Shown piece after piece: positions 1-9,970 of a stretch of 64,000 nt of DNA. A program made the position numbers and the translations under genes. The DNA comes from Aliidiomarina sp. (GTDB lineage Bacteria; Pseudomonadota; Gammaproteobacteria; Enterobacterales; Alteromonadaceae), in the NCBI RefSeq assembly GCF_022565475.1, contig NZ_JAIUMR010000007.1, positions 62,001 to 126,000 of the forward strand. The letters run 5' to 3'. Positions within the stretch are counted from its first letter, which is position 1. Every line of letters begins with the position of its first letter. Under the pieces are notes generated by a model. It was given only the letters and a program-made list of their open reading frames with translations. It did not search any database and had not been told where the DNA came from.

Positions 1-177
1 CCATGGGGGCGAGAAATATTTTGGTATGGGCCGGTCGGACCGCAACGTGACGATGGTCCGGGGACCGATTTTTCTGCTGTCCGAGACGGTTTTGTTTCGA
101 TTACACCATTGACGGTGGATATGACAGCACGCGATGATCAAGAGAAAGTTCAGGAGTGGTTAGATAAGTCCTTATGA
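1..177 (+). CDS. surE: 5'/3'-nucleotidase SurE, C-terminal part
   Basis: The window opens inside this gene; 58 residues are visible in frame 1 up to the TGA at 175-177. The segment reads YWYGPVG, then DDGPGTDF, then [12 protein letters not shown], which is the typical end of SurE, the metal-dependent survival nucleotidase that dephosphorylates nucleoside monophosphates. The catalytic N-terminal part lies outside the window. The stop overlaps the start of pcm (ATGA arrangement at 174-177), as in the conserved surE-pcm operon of gammaproteobacteria. Identification rests on the C-terminal motif and the neighbour. Confidence 0.9.
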   Translation, partial: PWGREIFWYGPVGPQRDDGPGTDFSAVRDGFVSITPLTVDMTARDDQEKVQEWLDKSL

Positions 178-815
178 AAGTTACCAATCACCAGGGTGTA
201 GCGAAGCGACTAGCGGCAAAATTGCAAACGCTCGGAATCACTGATTCATTAGTTTTACAGGCAATTGCCACGACGCCGCGCCATGAATTTATGCCCGAGT
301 CGTTAGCGCACCAAGCTTACGACAATACCGCTTTGCCAATCGGTAATGGACAGACGATTTCACAGCCCTACATGGTTGCGAAAATGACTGAATTAGTGCT
401 TGCTGGCGCACCCAAGTCTGTGTTGGAGATCGGAACCGGCTCCGGTTATCAAACGGCAATTCTGGCGCAGTTGGTGGATAAAGTTTTCTCTGTCGAACGT
501 ATAAGTTCATTGCAGTATCAAGCTCAGCGTCGCTTGAAACGAATGGATTTGCATAATGTCGCATTGCGCCACGGTGACGGCTGGCAAGGGTGGGCGAGTA
601 AAGCGCCGTTTGATGCCATTTTAGTCACTGCAGCAGCTGCTCGAGTGCCAGAATTACTATTGCAGCAATTAAACCCTGAAGGTGGTCGATTAATTATCCC
701 TGTTGGTGAACAATCGCAGGAACTTTTGTTGATTCAGCGTCAAGGTGACGAGTTTCAGCAGCGCAGCGAGGGTGCGGTTAAATTTGTACCGCTCATTGCA
801 GGAGATTTAGCTTGA
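174..815 (+). CDS. pcm: Protein-L-isoaspartate O-methyltransferase
   Basis: Cytosolic repair enzyme that uses S-adenosylmethionine to methylate abnormal L-isoaspartyl residues in ageing proteins. The 213-residue product has the usual family length. Near residue 60 it carries the conserved [13 protein letters not shown] substrate/active-site segment, and at 83-94 the SAM-binding motif [12 protein letters not shown]. The start overlaps the surE stop by four bases, and the stop overlaps the start of the next gene, so surE-pcm-yqaA-nlpD-rpoS appears to be one translationally coupled run. Placement upstream of rpoS fits its role in stationary-phase survival. Confidence 0.96.
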   Translation: MKVTNHQGVAKRLAAKLQTLGITDSLVLQAIATTPRHEFMPESLAHQAYDNTALPIGNGQTISQPYMVAKMTELVLAGAPKSVLEIGTGSGYQTAILAQLVDKVFSVERISSLQYQAQRRLKRMDLHNVALRHGDGWQGWASKAPFDAILVTAAAARVPELLLQQLNPEGGRLIIPVGEQSQELLLIQRQGDEFQQRSEGAVKFVPLIAGDLA

Positions 816-1390
816 AGATATTTACCGCCTTGTATGACAAAGCACTGATATGGTCTCGTCATCGGCGCGCACCTTCGATTCTTGCCGGAGTCAGCTTTGC
901 AGAGTCGGTCATATTTCCAATCCCAGTTGATGTGATGCTCGCTCCAATGGCGATTGCTCAACCGAGTAAAGCTTATTATTTTGCGTTCCTTACCTCCCTC
1001 TTCTCTGTGCTTGGTGGTATTGCGGGCTATTTGCTTGGGCTTATAGCGTTTGAGCCGCTAGTTCTACCCGCACTCGAATATTTCGGCAACGTCGGTACCT
1101 TTGAAACGGCTCAGCAATGGTTTAATGATTGGGGTTTTTGGGTTATCTTCCTCGCTGGGTTTTCACCGATCCCCTATAAAGTATTCACGGTGACTGCAGG
1201 GGTCATGTCGATCGCATTTTTGCCTTTTGTCATTGCATCCATAATCGGTCGGAGCATGCGCTTTTTTCTTGTCGCTTGGTTGATGCGCTGGGGTGGTCCG
1301 ATTATGGAGAAACATTTACGCCAGCATTTAGACACGATTGGCTGGGTTATTGTTGCTTTGGCTGTTATTGTATATTTATTAATACGTTAA
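812..1390 (+). CDS. yqaA: YqaA family inner-membrane protein (DedA/VTT-like)
   Basis: A 192-residue polytopic membrane protein of the YqaA branch of the SNARE-associated/DedA (VTT) superfamily. Family members are thought to act in membrane-lipid or ion homeostasis; the exact role is unknown. Several hydrophobic spans are visible, around 40-75, 110-135, 140-165 and 170-192. The [14 protein letters not shown] segment is the typical VTT loop. The start is a TTG at 812 that overlaps the pcm stop (TTGA), preceded by AGGAG at about 800-804 with good spacing; no better ATG precedes the conserved N-terminus. Its position between pcm and nlpD is usual in Alteromonadales. Confidence 0.85.
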   Translation: MKIFTALYDKALIWSRHRRAPSILAGVSFAESVIFPIPVDVMLAPMAIAQPSKAYYFAFLTSLFSVLGGIAGYLLGLIAFEPLVLPALEYFGNVGTFETAQQWFNDWGFWVIFLAGFSPIPYKVFTVTAGVMSIAFLPFVIASIIGRSMRFFLVAWLMRWGGPIMEKHLRQHLDTIGWVIVALAVIVYLLIR

Positions 1391-1411
1391 CACTGAAGCA
1401 AAGGAGTCTGC

Positions 1412-2359
1412 GTGCGGCGATATAGCAGCCAAAGTCCGACTAAACTGAACGGTATCTGCAAGCGATATCGCGAGTTTGCTTTGCTCGTTGCGGCTGTTAC
1501 TTTGACGGGTTGTGGCAGCACGCCTAGTCCCGCACCGGTCGATCAAGTCTATCGTGGTTATAGTGTTCACGACTATGAACGCGCATCGCTGAGTGCTGAC
1601 ACGTATCAAGTTCAGCGCGGAGAAACGCTCTATTCAATCGCTTTTCGTGCCAATATGGATATGCGCGAAATTGCCCGTTTAAATAACCTACAAGAGCCCT
1701 ATACCATTTTCGTCGGTCAGACGTTGCGTTTGCGGCCGGCACAGGGCGTTTCAGCACCTGCAACACGGACAGCAACTGGCGCTAACAATTCAGCTACAAA
1801 TAGCACGAATGGTATAGTAAAACCTGTTGCCAGCGGTTCAGAGAACGAGTATGGTGTAACGAGCGAATCAGAAAAAACGACACCAAAACAGACCACTAGC
1901 ACGGCAAATCAAACGCCCACTGCGGTGCCGCCAGCACCTCGGGTGGTGGCGACTCCGCCACAACAGCGACAGCAGGCTAGTGGCCAGATTCGGTGGCAAT
2001 GGCCAACCCAAGCAAGCGTGGTTCGACGATTTAATAGTCAGGAACCGGGTGGTCGCGGCCTCGAATTTGCAGGGCAGCGTGGTGAAGCAATTTATGCTGC
2101 AGCTGCGGGTCGAGTTGTCTATGTTGGTTCCGCGTTACGAGGATACGGTCAGTTAATAATTCTGAAACATAATGATGATTATATTACTGCTTACGGTCAT
2201 AACGATGAAATATTGGTGCGTGAGCAACAATGGATCGAAGCAGGGCAACACATAGCCACAATGGGAAGTAGTGGTAGGGATGATGTACGTTTGCGCTTTG
2301 AATTGCGTTTTCGTGGTGATTCGGTCAATCCGGAAAATTATTTGCCAAGAAATCGCTAA
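1412..2359 (+). CDS. nlpD: Murein hydrolase activator NlpD (LysM + degenerate LytM)
   Basis: Outer-membrane lipoprotein that activates periplasmic amidases (AmiC type) during cell separation. GTG start at 1412, with AAGGAG at 1401-1406. A signal peptide ends in lipobox LTGC (Cys34). A LysM domain occupies about 64-108 (YQVQRGETLYSIA, then FVGQTLRL). A Thr/Ser/Pro/Gln-rich linker follows, then a C-terminal M23/LytM fold from about 205. The peptidase zinc residues are degenerate: the usual HxH is RLR (RLRFELR) and the first ligand motif is LEFAG. This agrees with NlpD being a regulator and not an enzyme. In relatives, rpoS promoters lie inside nlpD. Confidence 0.93.
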   Translation: MRRYSSQSPTKLNGICKRYREFALLVAAVTLTGCGSTPSPAPVDQVYRGYSVHDYERASLSADTYQVQRGETLYSIAFRANMDMREIARLNNLQEPYTIFVGQTLRLRPAQGVSAPATRTATGANNSATNSTNGIVKPVASGSENEYGVTSESEKTTPKQTTSTANQTPTAVPPAPRVVATPPQQRQQASGQIRWQWPTQASVVRRFNSQEPGGRGLEFAGQRGEAIYAAAAGRVVYVGSALRGYGQLIILKHNDDYITAYGHNDEILVREQQWIEAGQHIATMGSSGRDDVRLRFELRFRGDSVNPENYLPRNR

Positions 2360-2388
2360 GTTAAGCACACGCGTTGGAGGGGTTGTAA

Positions 2389-3369
2389 ATGCGAGACGAG
2401 CACCAGAACGAAGAAGAAAATGACGTCTCTGAAGACCTGGAATTTTCAGGAGACGCGACTGCGGATAGTAGCCGCGAAGAGATCGATGCGGAGCTTGAAG
2501 AAGCGCTTGCCAATAACTCAAAATATCAACGTAAGCTCGATGCAACTCAGCTTTATCTGAATGAAATTGGCTTTTCGCCACTGCTAACCGCAGAGGAAGA
2601 GGTTTATTTTTCACGTTTAGCGTTGAAAGGCGATGCGAAAGCACGTCAACGTATGATTGAAAGCAACCTTCGTCTCGTTGTGAAAATTGCTCGCCGCTAT
2701 CAAAATCGGGGGTTGGCGTTACTCGATTTAATCGAAGAAGGAAATTTGGGTCTGATTCGAGCTGTTGAGAAATTCGATCCTGAACGCGGTTTTCGTTTTT
2801 CAACCTATGCCACGTGGTGGATCCGGCAAACCATCGAACGTGCGATTATGAATCAAACCCGCACCATCCGCTTACCCATTCACGTTGTTAAAGAACTGAA
2901 TATTTACCTGCGTGCAGCGCGCGAATTAGCGCAAAAACTCGAGCACGAGCCAACCGCTGAAGATATCGCCCATAGCCTTGATTGCCCAGTCGCAGATGTG
3001 AATAAGATGCTCCGACTGAATGAGCGTATAGCGTCCGTAGATACACCCTTGTCTGGTGAAGGCGAGAAAGGGTTGTTGGATATTATTGCCGATGAAAGTG
3101 AAATCGGTCCGGAAGGTATTTTACAAGACGATGATTTACGCGAACGCTTGCTTGGTTGGCTTGATAGTTTGACGGCTAAACAAAAAGAAGTACTTGCACG
3201 CCGTTTTGGTTTGCTTGGCTATGAACCAGCGACGTTGGAAGATGTCGGTTCAGAGATTGGTTTAACACGTGAACGTGTTCGCCAAATTCAAGTTGAAGCA
3301 TTGCGTCGATTGCGAGAGATGATGCAGCAACAAGGGTTGTCAAACGAATCAATATTTTCCGGAAATTGA
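2389..3369 (+). CDS. rpoS: RNA polymerase sigma factor RpoS (sigma-38)
   Basis: Stationary-phase/general stress sigma factor, 326 residues, close to the 330 of E. coli. GGAGGGG at about 2376-2382 precedes the ATG. Region 1.2/2 begins at [11 protein letters not shown] (about 56). Region 2.3-2.4 contains [17 protein letters not shown] (about 136-152), and region 4.2 is [28 protein letters not shown] places a lysine at residue 168, equivalent to the E. coli Lys173 contacted by RssB, so RssB/ClpXP turnover is plausible. The acidic N-terminal 40 residues are typical. The gene ends 36 bases before the convergent mutS stop. Confidence 0.98.
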   Translation: MRDEHQNEEENDVSEDLEFSGDATADSSREEIDAELEEALANNSKYQRKLDATQLYLNEIGFSPLLTAEEEVYFSRLALKGDAKARQRMIESNLRLVVKIARRYQNRGLALLDLIEEGNLGLIRAVEKFDPERGFRFSTYATWWIRQTIERAIMNQTRTIRLPIHVVKELNIYLRAARELAQKLEHEPTAEDIAHSLDCPVADVNKMLRLNERIASVDTPLSGEGEKGLLDIIADESEIGPEGILQDDDLRERLLGWLDSLTAKQKEVLARRFGLLGYEPATLEDVGSEIGLTRERVRQIQVEALRRLREMMQQQGLSNESIFSGN

Positions 3370-3395
3370 TCGCGAATTATCGGTGACATTAAACA

Positions 3396-3423
3396 CTACA
3401 GGCGCTCAATCGAGCGCCTGTAG
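3396..3423. terminator. Perfect 12-bp hairpin between convergent rpoS and mutS
   Basis: CTACAGGCGCTC (3396-3407) and GAGCGCCTGTAG (3412-3423) are perfect inverted repeats around the four-base loop AATC. The right arm lies inside the last codons of mutS and the left arm contains its stop. There is no strong T-tract on either strand, so it may act as a bidirectional terminator for rpoS and mutS or as a 3'-end stabiliser. Confidence 0.6.
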
Positions 3424-5979
3424 TCGTTTGAGTTCGTAAAGTAGCTCGAGTGCTTGTTTCGGACTCAGCTCGTCGGGGTTGACCTGCTGTAACCGCAACC
3501 ACAATGGATGCTGATCTTGTTCAATCGGCAAGCCCAAACCAAGTTGTGTTTCGCTGGCTTCATCAAGGGATGGTTCCGGCGTTTCCTGATCGCGTTGTTC
3601 TAACTGACCAAGTTGAGCTTTGGCACGTTGTAGAACACGCTCAGGGATGCCGGCGAGCCTAGCCACTTGAATACCATAACTGCGACTCGCGGCGCCAGCT
3701 TTGAGATGATACAAGAAAGCCACTTGCTCGCCATTTTCTGTTGCGTCGACGTGACGATTTACCGTTGCAGGTAATAGGTCTGCAAGTGCGGTAAGTTCAA
3801 AATAATGGGTCGCAAAGAGTGTCATGGCGCCGGTTTCACCCAAAGCTTCCGCACATGCCCAGGCCAAAGCAAGGCCGTCATAGGTTGACGTTCCACGACC
3901 AATTTCATCCATTAAAACGAGGGAATGGCGTGTTGCATTGTGCAATATATTGGCTGTTTCAGTCATTTCGACCATAAACGTGGAGCGACCCGAAGCCAAT
4001 TCATCAGCGGCACCGATCCGGGTGAAGATAGAGTCGATAGTGCCAAGCTGAGCACTCTCAGCAGGAACAAAACTTCCCGTATGCGCAAGGAGAGCGATCA
4101 AAGCAGTCTGGCGCATATAGGTGGACTTACCACCCATATTCGGGCCGGTAATGATCTGCAAGCGCTGGTCGTTTTGGAACACCGTATCATTGGCGATAAA
4201 GGGTTGATCAGAGACCTGTTCAACCACGGGGTGGCGTCCATGGCGAATAGTCAGGGAATCGCTGGTGTCAAACCTTGGCCGGCAATAATTTAACTGCAGA
4301 GCGCGTTCAGCAAAGCAGCAGAATACGTCTAGGCGAGCAAGTTGCGTTGCCATTTCCTGCAATGGACCGAGCGTTTCATTCAAGCGGCACAGCAACTGCT
4401 GATAAAGCTCTTTTTCTAATGCCAATGCGCGGCTTTGGCTCTGCAAAACCTGTTCCTCAAAGGTTTTGAGTTCCGGAATAATATAGCGCTCGGCATTTTT
4501 TAAGGTCTGGCGACGTTGGTAGTCGGCAGGTACTTTATCGGCTGCAAGTCGACTCATTTCGATGTAATAGCCATGTACCTTGTTAAAGCCGATTTTAAGA
4601 GAACTAATGCCGGTGCGTTCACGCTCTCTTTGTTCAAGGGCCTGCAATTGCTCGGTGCCACCGGCACTGAGCTGACGATAATGATCAAGCTCGTCATGGT
4701 AGCCATCGCGAATGACACCGCCATCACGAATCAACACCGGTGGGTTGTCCATGAGTGCGCGCTCAAGCTCTTCGTGCAATTGCTGAAAATCTGCGAAGGG
4801 TTGAAAGCGATGATCAATGCGGTAATCAAGGAAAAGTTGATTGAACTCTGGCAAGGCCGCTAGAGCGGCCCGTAACCGAGTTAAGTCACGCGGACGGGCA
4901 CTGCCTAACGCCACACGAGACAAAATGCGTTCAATATCGCCGATATCCTTATATTTTGCAGCGATTGGTTGCCACGCGTTGGTTTCAATCAATGCTTCAA
5001 CTTTATCTAATCGGTCATTAATGCGGGCATGATTGCGTAATGGTCGATGCAGCCAGCGTTGCAATAACCGGCTGCCCATTGCTGTTTGTGTCCGATCTAA
5101 GACCGCAGCGAGGGTGTGTTGTTTGCCGCCTTGCAAATTCTGCGTCAACTCTAAGTTTTTACGGGTGATACGATCCAGTGAGATTGCTTCGTCGCTCTGT
5201 TCTTGGCGAATGGCGCGAATATGCGGCAAACTTGCCCGTTGCGTATCCTTCATATATTGCAAAACACACCCTGCAGCAGCGATGCCGAGATGTTGGCTAG
5301 CGATACCAAACCCTTGTAGGTCATGGGTTTTGAACTGTCGGCATAAAGCATCAAAGGCGCTGTCGGGACTGAATTCCCATTCCGGACGCCGACGCGTTTT
5401 GCTGTGGCGTGGAGCAAGATCACCGATAGCCAGTGATTCTGCATGCAGCAACTCGGCCGGATTTAACCGTTCGAGCTCGCTGCGAACTGCATCCATACTG
5501 TGCAACTCGGCAATGACAAAGCGACCACTGGCAACATCGAGACTGGCAATCCCCCAATATTGAGGATCTTGACAGTGCAAAGCCACCAGAAGATTTTCTT
5601 GATCGGGTTCAAGTAAGGCTTCATCGGTAACTGTGCCTGGTGTCACAATACGCACAACTTTGCGCTCAACGGGACCCTTACTCGTGGCTGGATCGCCAAC
5701 TTGTTCACATATTGCGACAGACTCGCCCATCTTAATTAAACGGGCTAAGTAGCCTTCAACCGCATGGTATGGGACACCTGCCATTGGAATCGGCTTGCCA
5801 TTCGACTGACCGCGTTGGGTGAGAGAAATATCAAGCAGGTCAGCAGCTCGTTGCGCATCGTCGTAAAATAATTCGTAGAAGTCACCCATCCGATAAAACA
5901 GCAAAATATCGGGATGTTGTGCTTTAATCGCCAAGTATTGCTGCATCATTGGTGTATGCTGAGGAGCTGATTCTGCCAT
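3406..5979 (-). CDS. mutS: DNA mismatch repair protein MutS
   Basis: Mismatch-recognition ATPase of methyl-directed repair, 857 residues (E. coli 853). The N-terminal mismatch-reading motif GDFYELF is at about 32-38, with the intercalating Phe and its Glu. The core and clamp domains follow, then the ATPase with Walker [10 protein letters not shown] (about 612-620), Walker [13 protein letters not shown] and FATHYFELT. The C-terminal tetramerisation end ([16 protein letters not shown]) is present. It is transcribed away from pncC and converges on rpoS, the common rpoS-mutS arrangement of gammaproteobacteria. Confidence 0.98.
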   Translation of the reverse strand: MAESAPQHTPMMQQYLAIKAQHPDILLFYRMGDFYELFYDDAQRAADLLDISLTQRGQSNGKPIPMAGVPYHAVEGYLARLIKMGESVAICEQVGDPATSKGPVERKVVRIVTPGTVTDEALLEPDQENLLVALHCQDPQYWGIASLDVASGRFVIAELHSMDAVRSELERLNPAELLHAESLAIGDLAPRHSKTRRRPEWEFSPDSAFDALCRQFKTHDLQGFGIASQHLGIAAAGCVLQYMKDTQRASLPHIRAIRQEQSDEAISLDRITRKNLELTQNLQGGKQHTLAAVLDRTQTAMGSRLLQRWLHRPLRNHARINDRLDKVEALIETNAWQPIAAKYKDIGDIERILSRVALGSARPRDLTRLRAALAALPEFNQLFLDYRIDHRFQPFADFQQLHEELERALMDNPPVLIRDGGVIRDGYHDELDHYRQLSAGGTEQLQALEQRERERTGISSLKIGFNKVHGYYIEMSRLAADKVPADYQRRQTLKNAERYIIPELKTFEEQVLQSQSRALALEKELYQQLLCRLNETLGPLQEMATQLARLDVFCCFAERALQLNYCRPRFDTSDSLTIRHGRHPVVEQVSDQPFIANDTVFQNDQRLQIITGPNMGGKSTYMRQTALIALLAHTGSFVPAESAQLGTIDSIFTRIGAADELASGRSTFMVEMTETANILHNATRHSLVLMDEIGRGTSTYDGLALAWACAEALGETGAMTLFATHYFELTALADLLPATVNRHVDATENGEQVAFLYHLKAGAASRSYGIQVARLAGIPERVLQRAKAQLGQLEQRDQETPEPSLDEASETQLGLGLPIEQDQHPLWLRLQQVNPDELSPKQALELLYELKRLQALD

Positions 5980-6067
5980 GAGTCCCTGTTATTCTTATGG
6001 TCGATGGAAAACGCTATGATCGCGTTTTCAAGCGGAAAATCCAAGTCTAAATCCTATAGGATCTGAT

Positions 6068-6568
6068 ATGAGTGCGCAAAAAATCCCCGCGATTGCCGAT
6101 TCGGTCGGCCAACTTGCTAAATTATTGAATGAGCGCGATTGGCTTATGGTCACCGCCGAGTCATGCACGGGTGGCAGTGTGGCCGCTGCTTGTACCGATC
6201 GGCCGGGCAGTTCGACTTGGTTCCAAGGCAGTGTCGTTAGCTATAGTAATCAAGTAAAAACCGATGTGCTCGGTGTGCCAGATGTGGTCATTGAACAGCA
6301 CGGGGCTGTTTCAACTCAGTGTGCCGAGGCAATGGCGCGCGGCGCTCAGCTTTTACTGCAAGCTGCAGTTGCGGTGAGCACGACGGGAATTGCTGGGCCT
6401 GATGGCGGCAGTCGGGCGAAACCGGTTGGAATGGTGTGTTTCGGCTTTGCGATCGGTAAACAGTTATACAGTGATACGCAGTACTTTAAGGGTGATCGGT
6501 CGCAGATTCGAGCCCAAGCAAGTGCCTATGCGCTTTCTAAACTGTCCTCGTATCTTATTGATAAATAA
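6068..6568 (+). CDS. pncC: Nicotinamide-nucleotide amidohydrolase PncC (CinA C-terminal family)
   Basis: A 166-residue stand-alone CinA C-terminal domain protein, the size of E. coli PncC (YgaD), which deamidates nicotinamide mononucleotide to nicotinate mononucleotide in NAD salvage. Motifs seen are AESCTGGSVAAACT (about 29-42), WFQGSVVSYSN and TGIAGPDGGS, the conserved glycine-rich active-site segments. The N-terminal molybdopterin-binding-like half of full CinA is absent. It lies directly upstream of recA as in enterobacteria, but 200 bases and a dedicated promoter separate them. Cytosolic. Confidence 0.9.
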   Translation: MSAQKIPAIADSVGQLAKLLNERDWLMVTAESCTGGSVAAACTDRPGSSTWFQGSVVSYSNQVKTDVLGVPDVVIEQHGAVSTQCAEAMARGAQLLLQAAVAVSTTGIAGPDGGSRAKPVGMVCFGFAIGKQLYSDTQYFKGDRSQIRAQASAYALSKLSSYLIDK

Positions 6569-6618
6569 ATTTTAATTATATTTTTTCGGATTTTTTTGTG
6601 CGAAATTGCCAAACAAGC

Positions 6619-6646
6619 TTGATACTGTATAGATAAACAGTATACT
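6619..6646 (+). promoter_or_regulatory. recA promoter with LexA (SOS) box as its spacer
   Basis: The -35 hexamer TTGATA (6619-6624) and -10 hexamer TATACT (6641-6646) are 16 bases apart. The spacer itself, CTGTATAGATAAACAG (6625-6640), is a perfect CTGT-N8-ACAG LexA operator. This matches the layout of the E. coli recA promoter and indicates direct LexA repression and SOS induction. Confidence 0.93.
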
Positions 6647-6768
6647 ACTGAATATAAATTACAGGATTGTTAGCTTGGCAATGTTTGTTACGTGTTCAGT
6701 GTCAGTAGCACGCAAACGAAATCAATACCTTTCAATCACAGAATTAGCACAATGCGGAGCGTCAAATA

Positions 6769-7812
6769 ATGAACGAGAATAAACAGAAAGCGCTAGCTGC
6801 GGCGCTCGGTCAAATTGAGCGGCAGTTTGGTAAAGGTGCGATTATGCGTTTAGGTGATAATCGTGCCATGGATATCGAAGCGATCTCAACTGGTTCTTTA
6901 AGTTTAGATATTGCGCTTGGCATTGGTGGTTTACCTTGTGGCCGTGTCATTGAAATTTATGGGCCAGAGTCGAGCGGTAAAACAACCTTAACACTGCAAG
7001 TGATTGCCGAAGCGCAGAAACAAGGTAAAACCTGTGCGTTCGTCGATGCGGAACACGCACTGGATCCTGTTTATGCAGAAAAACTTGGTGTGAAAGTTGA
7101 CGAGTTGCTGGTTTCTCAACCGGATACAGGTGAGCAAGCGTTAGAGATCTGTGACATGTTGGTTCGTTCTGCTGCGGTTGATGTGATTATTGTCGACTCG
7201 GTAGCAGCGTTAACGCCGAAAGCAGAAATTGAAGGTGAAATGGGTGACTCGCACATGGGCCTGCAAGCTCGCCTGATGTCGCAAGCGCTGCGGAAACTAA
7301 CCGCAAATATCAAAAAATCGAATACCATGTGTATTTTCATTAACCAAATTCGAATGAAAATCGGTGTGATGTTTGGTAACCCAGAAACCACAACCGGCGG
7401 TAATGCACTTAAATTCTACGCTTCGGTGCGTTTGGATATTCGCCGCACCGGCTCGTTGAAAGAAGGTGATGAAGTGGTGGGTAACGAGACTCGCGTTAAG
7501 GTGGTGAAGAATAAAGTTGCACCACCATTTAAAGAAGCGAATTTCCAAATTATGTACGGAACTGGTATTTCAAAAGAAGGTGAGTTGATCGATTTAGGTG
7601 TCAAACACAAACTCATTGATAAAGCGGGTGCCTGGTATAGCTACAAAGGCGACAAGATCGGTCAAGGTAAAGCGAACTCAATGAAGTTCTTGTCGGATAA
7701 CCCAGCCATTTCAGGTGAAATTGAGAAACAGTTACGTGATCTGTTGTTATTAAAGCCAGTTATCGCTCAGGATGATCCGGCAGTCGCAGATGCAGCCGAT
7801 ACGGTAGAATAA
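6769..7812 (+). CDS. recA: Recombinase RecA
   Basis: DNA strand-exchange ATPase and co-protease for LexA, 347 residues (E. coli 353). Walker A GPESSGKT is at 65-72, Walker [11 protein letters not shown] near 138-147, loop L1 [14 protein letters not shown], and loop L2 around [22 protein letters not shown]. The C-terminal tail is acidic ([13 protein letters not shown]), as in other RecA proteins, where it tempers DNA binding. A LexA-controlled promoter precedes it and a strong terminator follows immediately. No recX gene follows, unlike many relatives. Confidence 0.99.
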   Translation: MNENKQKALAAALGQIERQFGKGAIMRLGDNRAMDIEAISTGSLSLDIALGIGGLPCGRVIEIYGPESSGKTTLTLQVIAEAQKQGKTCAFVDAEHALDPVYAEKLGVKVDELLVSQPDTGEQALEICDMLVRSAAVDVIIVDSVAALTPKAEIEGEMGDSHMGLQARLMSQALRKLTANIKKSNTMCIFINQIRMKIGVMFGNPETTTGGNALKFYASVRLDIRRTGSLKEGDEVVGNETRVKVVKNKVAPPFKEANFQIMYGTGISKEGELIDLGVKHKLIDKAGAWYSYKGDKIGQGKANSMKFLSDNPAISGEIEKQLRDLLLLKPVIAQDDPAVADAADTVE

Positions 7813-7846
7813 TCTCGGTTCATTCGCTGAGTAAGTTCTTTTTCAG

Positions 7847-7893
7847 AGCCACGAAACATTTTCTTAGCTGTTTCGTGGCTTTTCGCTTTTTTT
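7847..7893 (+). terminator. Rho-independent terminator of recA
   Basis: AGCCACGAAACA (7847-7858) and TGTTTCGTGGCT (7869-7880) form a perfect 12-bp stem with a 10-base loop, followed by a T-rich run ending in seven T (7887-7893). Confidence 0.9.
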
Positions 7894-8033
7894 AACGGCT
7901 GATAGAGCCTATTCCACTAGTTTGTTTATCTCGCTTGTGGCATGATTTTCACATTCTTTTAACTTTTGCTAAATAGAATATCATCATGCCTATTTCGACT
8001 GCATCGTTTCAACGTCTGCGCATGGAGCAAGTC

Positions 8034-9860
8034 ATGCGTTCATCTTGGTCTATTCCGCTATTATTTCTTCTTTCACTGATCGTTTTGGCTTCTTGTACAC
8101 CGAGAGATTCGGGGAACGAGGGCAATGACGTCAGTCAGCGCGTGGAACGATTAGAAAAGATTTATGATGACTATTTCCAAGCCAACCTTGCGTTGAACCC
8201 ATTGCAAGCCACATTGATGGGTCAAGGTCATGAACACAGTCAGTTGCCGGATATCTTTAGTGCTGAACATCGTCAGCGTCAACACATGTTGGAAGAAGAG
8301 TTTTTGGCTGCAATCGAGCGTGTTGATATTAGCGGTTTTGCGGAAGATGATTATCTGACCTACCAACTTTTTCGCCGTGACCGATTAGTCAGCTTAGAAG
8401 CGATGAAGCACCCGGAACATTTATTGCCGATTAATCAGTTTTACAATGCACCAAGTCAATTGGCGATGCTTGGCTCAGGTACTAGTGCACAGCCATTTCA
8501 GACGGTTGCTGATTATTGGCAGTGGGCTGAACGGATGGAACAATTTCCGACCTTGTTTGCCGGTATTATTCGTAACTTGCGCGAAGGCCTTGATGAGGAA
8601 GTCATCTTTCCTGCAGTCGTCGTTCAGCGTTTACTGAATCAGATCGATGCGCACGCATTGGACGTCGATGATTATAGTTCAAGTCTATTTTGGCAGCCGA
8701 TAGCGAATATTCCAGAACACTTTTCAGCAGAGGATAGAGAGGCGCTCAACACTGCTTATCAGTCATTATTACAGTCAGTGGTGTTGCCTGCTTACCAAGA
8801 TTTGTCTGATTTTTTACGCAATGAGTATTTGCTGCACGCGCGTACCTCTACATTTGGTATTGGTACCTTACCCGGCGGCAAGGATTGGTACGATTTTGCC
8901 GTGCGTTTTCATACAACAACACAGCTGAGTGCAGAAGAAATTCATCAGATTGGCTTGCACGAAGTTGAGCGTTTACATCTAGCGATTACACAAGTGATGG
9001 CGGATGTTGGTTTCGAAGGTGATTTAGACGCCTTTTTTGCATTTACACGTGATGATCCGCAGTTTCATTACGCCAGTCGTGAAGCCATGCTGGACGACTA
9101 TCGTGCTTTCGCTCGCGAAGTAGAAACGCGCACGGATCGCTTATTTTTTCCCGAGCGTTTACCTCGTGCAGATTACGAAATACGGAAAGTCGAGCGCTTT
9201 CGCGAGCAGAGTGCGAGCTCTGGTAGCTATTCGGTGCCTTCTGAAGATGGTTCACGGCCGGGTATTTTTTACTTGAATACGTATGACCTGTCAGCGCGTC
9301 CGACTTGGGCGAAAGGTGCGCTAACCTTGCACGAAGCCATTCCGGGTCATCACTATCAACTCGCGCTACAGCGAGAAATGGAACATTTACCGCCATTTCG
9401 GCGCTATGGGGTGGAGACAGCCTTTAATGAGGGGTGGGGCTTGTACGCTGAATCGCTTGGTGATGAGCTCGGTGTTTATGGTCCCTACGACCGCTATGGC
9501 CAATATGTAGCGGAACTGTGGCGCGCTATTCGCTTAGTGGTGGATACTGGTATTCATGCGAAAAACTGGTCGCGGCAAGAAGTGCTCGACTACATGTATG
9601 CAAATGCACCAGTACAAGAGGCACGAGCAGTCTCAGAAGCCGAACGCTTCATGGCGTTACCCGGTCAGGCGTTAGCGTATAAAATCGGTCAATTACAGAT
9701 TCAAGCGTTACGTGATCAAGCTGAGGAAGCATTAGGTCAAGACTTCGATGTGCGGGAGTTTCACTGGCAAGTTCTTCGCCATGGTGCTTTACCGCTTGAT
9801 TTACTGAGTCAGCAGATCGAGGCGTGGATTTCCGAAGAGCAAGCGAAAAGCAATGGATAG
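8034..9860 (+). CDS. DUF885 family lipoprotein, putative metallopeptidase
   Basis: Exported lipoprotein of 608 residues. The ATG at 8034 is preferred over upstream ATGs (7986, 8022) because GGAGCAA lies just upstream and the signal peptide then starts as MRSSWSIPLLFLL, with lipobox LASC (Cys22). A DUF885 domain fills the protein. Its hallmark HEAIPGHH, a zinc-peptidase-like HExxxGHH, is at 433-440, followed downstream by the conserved FNEGWGLYAE with a candidate glutamate ligand. The family is predicted to be metal-dependent peptidases, but substrates are largely unknown. It sits alone between recA and a patatin-family gene. It adds to the many envelope peptidases in this window. Confidence 0.88.
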   Translation: MRSSWSIPLLFLLSLIVLASCTPRDSGNEGNDVSQRVERLEKIYDDYFQANLALNPLQATLMGQGHEHSQLPDIFSAEHRQRQHMLEEEFLAAIERVDISGFAEDDYLTYQLFRRDRLVSLEAMKHPEHLLPINQFYNAPSQLAMLGSGTSAQPFQTVADYWQWAERMEQFPTLFAGIIRNLREGLDEEVIFPAVVVQRLLNQIDAHALDVDDYSSSLFWQPIANIPEHFSAEDREALNTAYQSLLQSVVLPAYQDLSDFLRNEYLLHARTSTFGIGTLPGGKDWYDFAVRFHTTTQLSAEEIHQIGLHEVERLHLAITQVMADVGFEGDLDAFFAFTRDDPQFHYASREAMLDDYRAFAREVETRTDRLFFPERLPRADYEIRKVERFREQSASSGSYSVPSEDGSRPGIFYLNTYDLSARPTWAKGALTLHEAIPGHHYQLALQREMEHLPPFRRYGVETAFNEGWGLYAESLGDELGVYGPYDRYGQYVAELWRAIRLVVDTGIHAKNWSRQEVLDYMYANAPVQEARAVSEAERFMALPGQALAYKIGQLQIQALRDQAEEALGQDFDVREFHWQVLRHGALPLDLLSQQIEAWISEEQAKSNG

Positions 9861-9970
9861 AAGCAAGCATGTTGAACACAGATTAACAGCGCAAGTGAAC
9901 GCTGTTGTCGATTTAAACCGCATACATGAAGTGCTTGATGGTTGGTAAAGAGCCCCAAGGAGTTTTAGAC

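Noticed and set aside
2153-2803. 216-codon open frame on the minus strand across the nlpD end and rpoS start
   Set aside because: Lies opposite two clearly coding genes, has no ribosome site or family resemblance, and its composition follows the complementary codons.
9885-9906. 7-bp hairpin (AACAGCG / CGCTGTT) after the DUF885 gene
   Set aside because: Short stem, eight-base loop and no T-tract; not enough to call a terminator.
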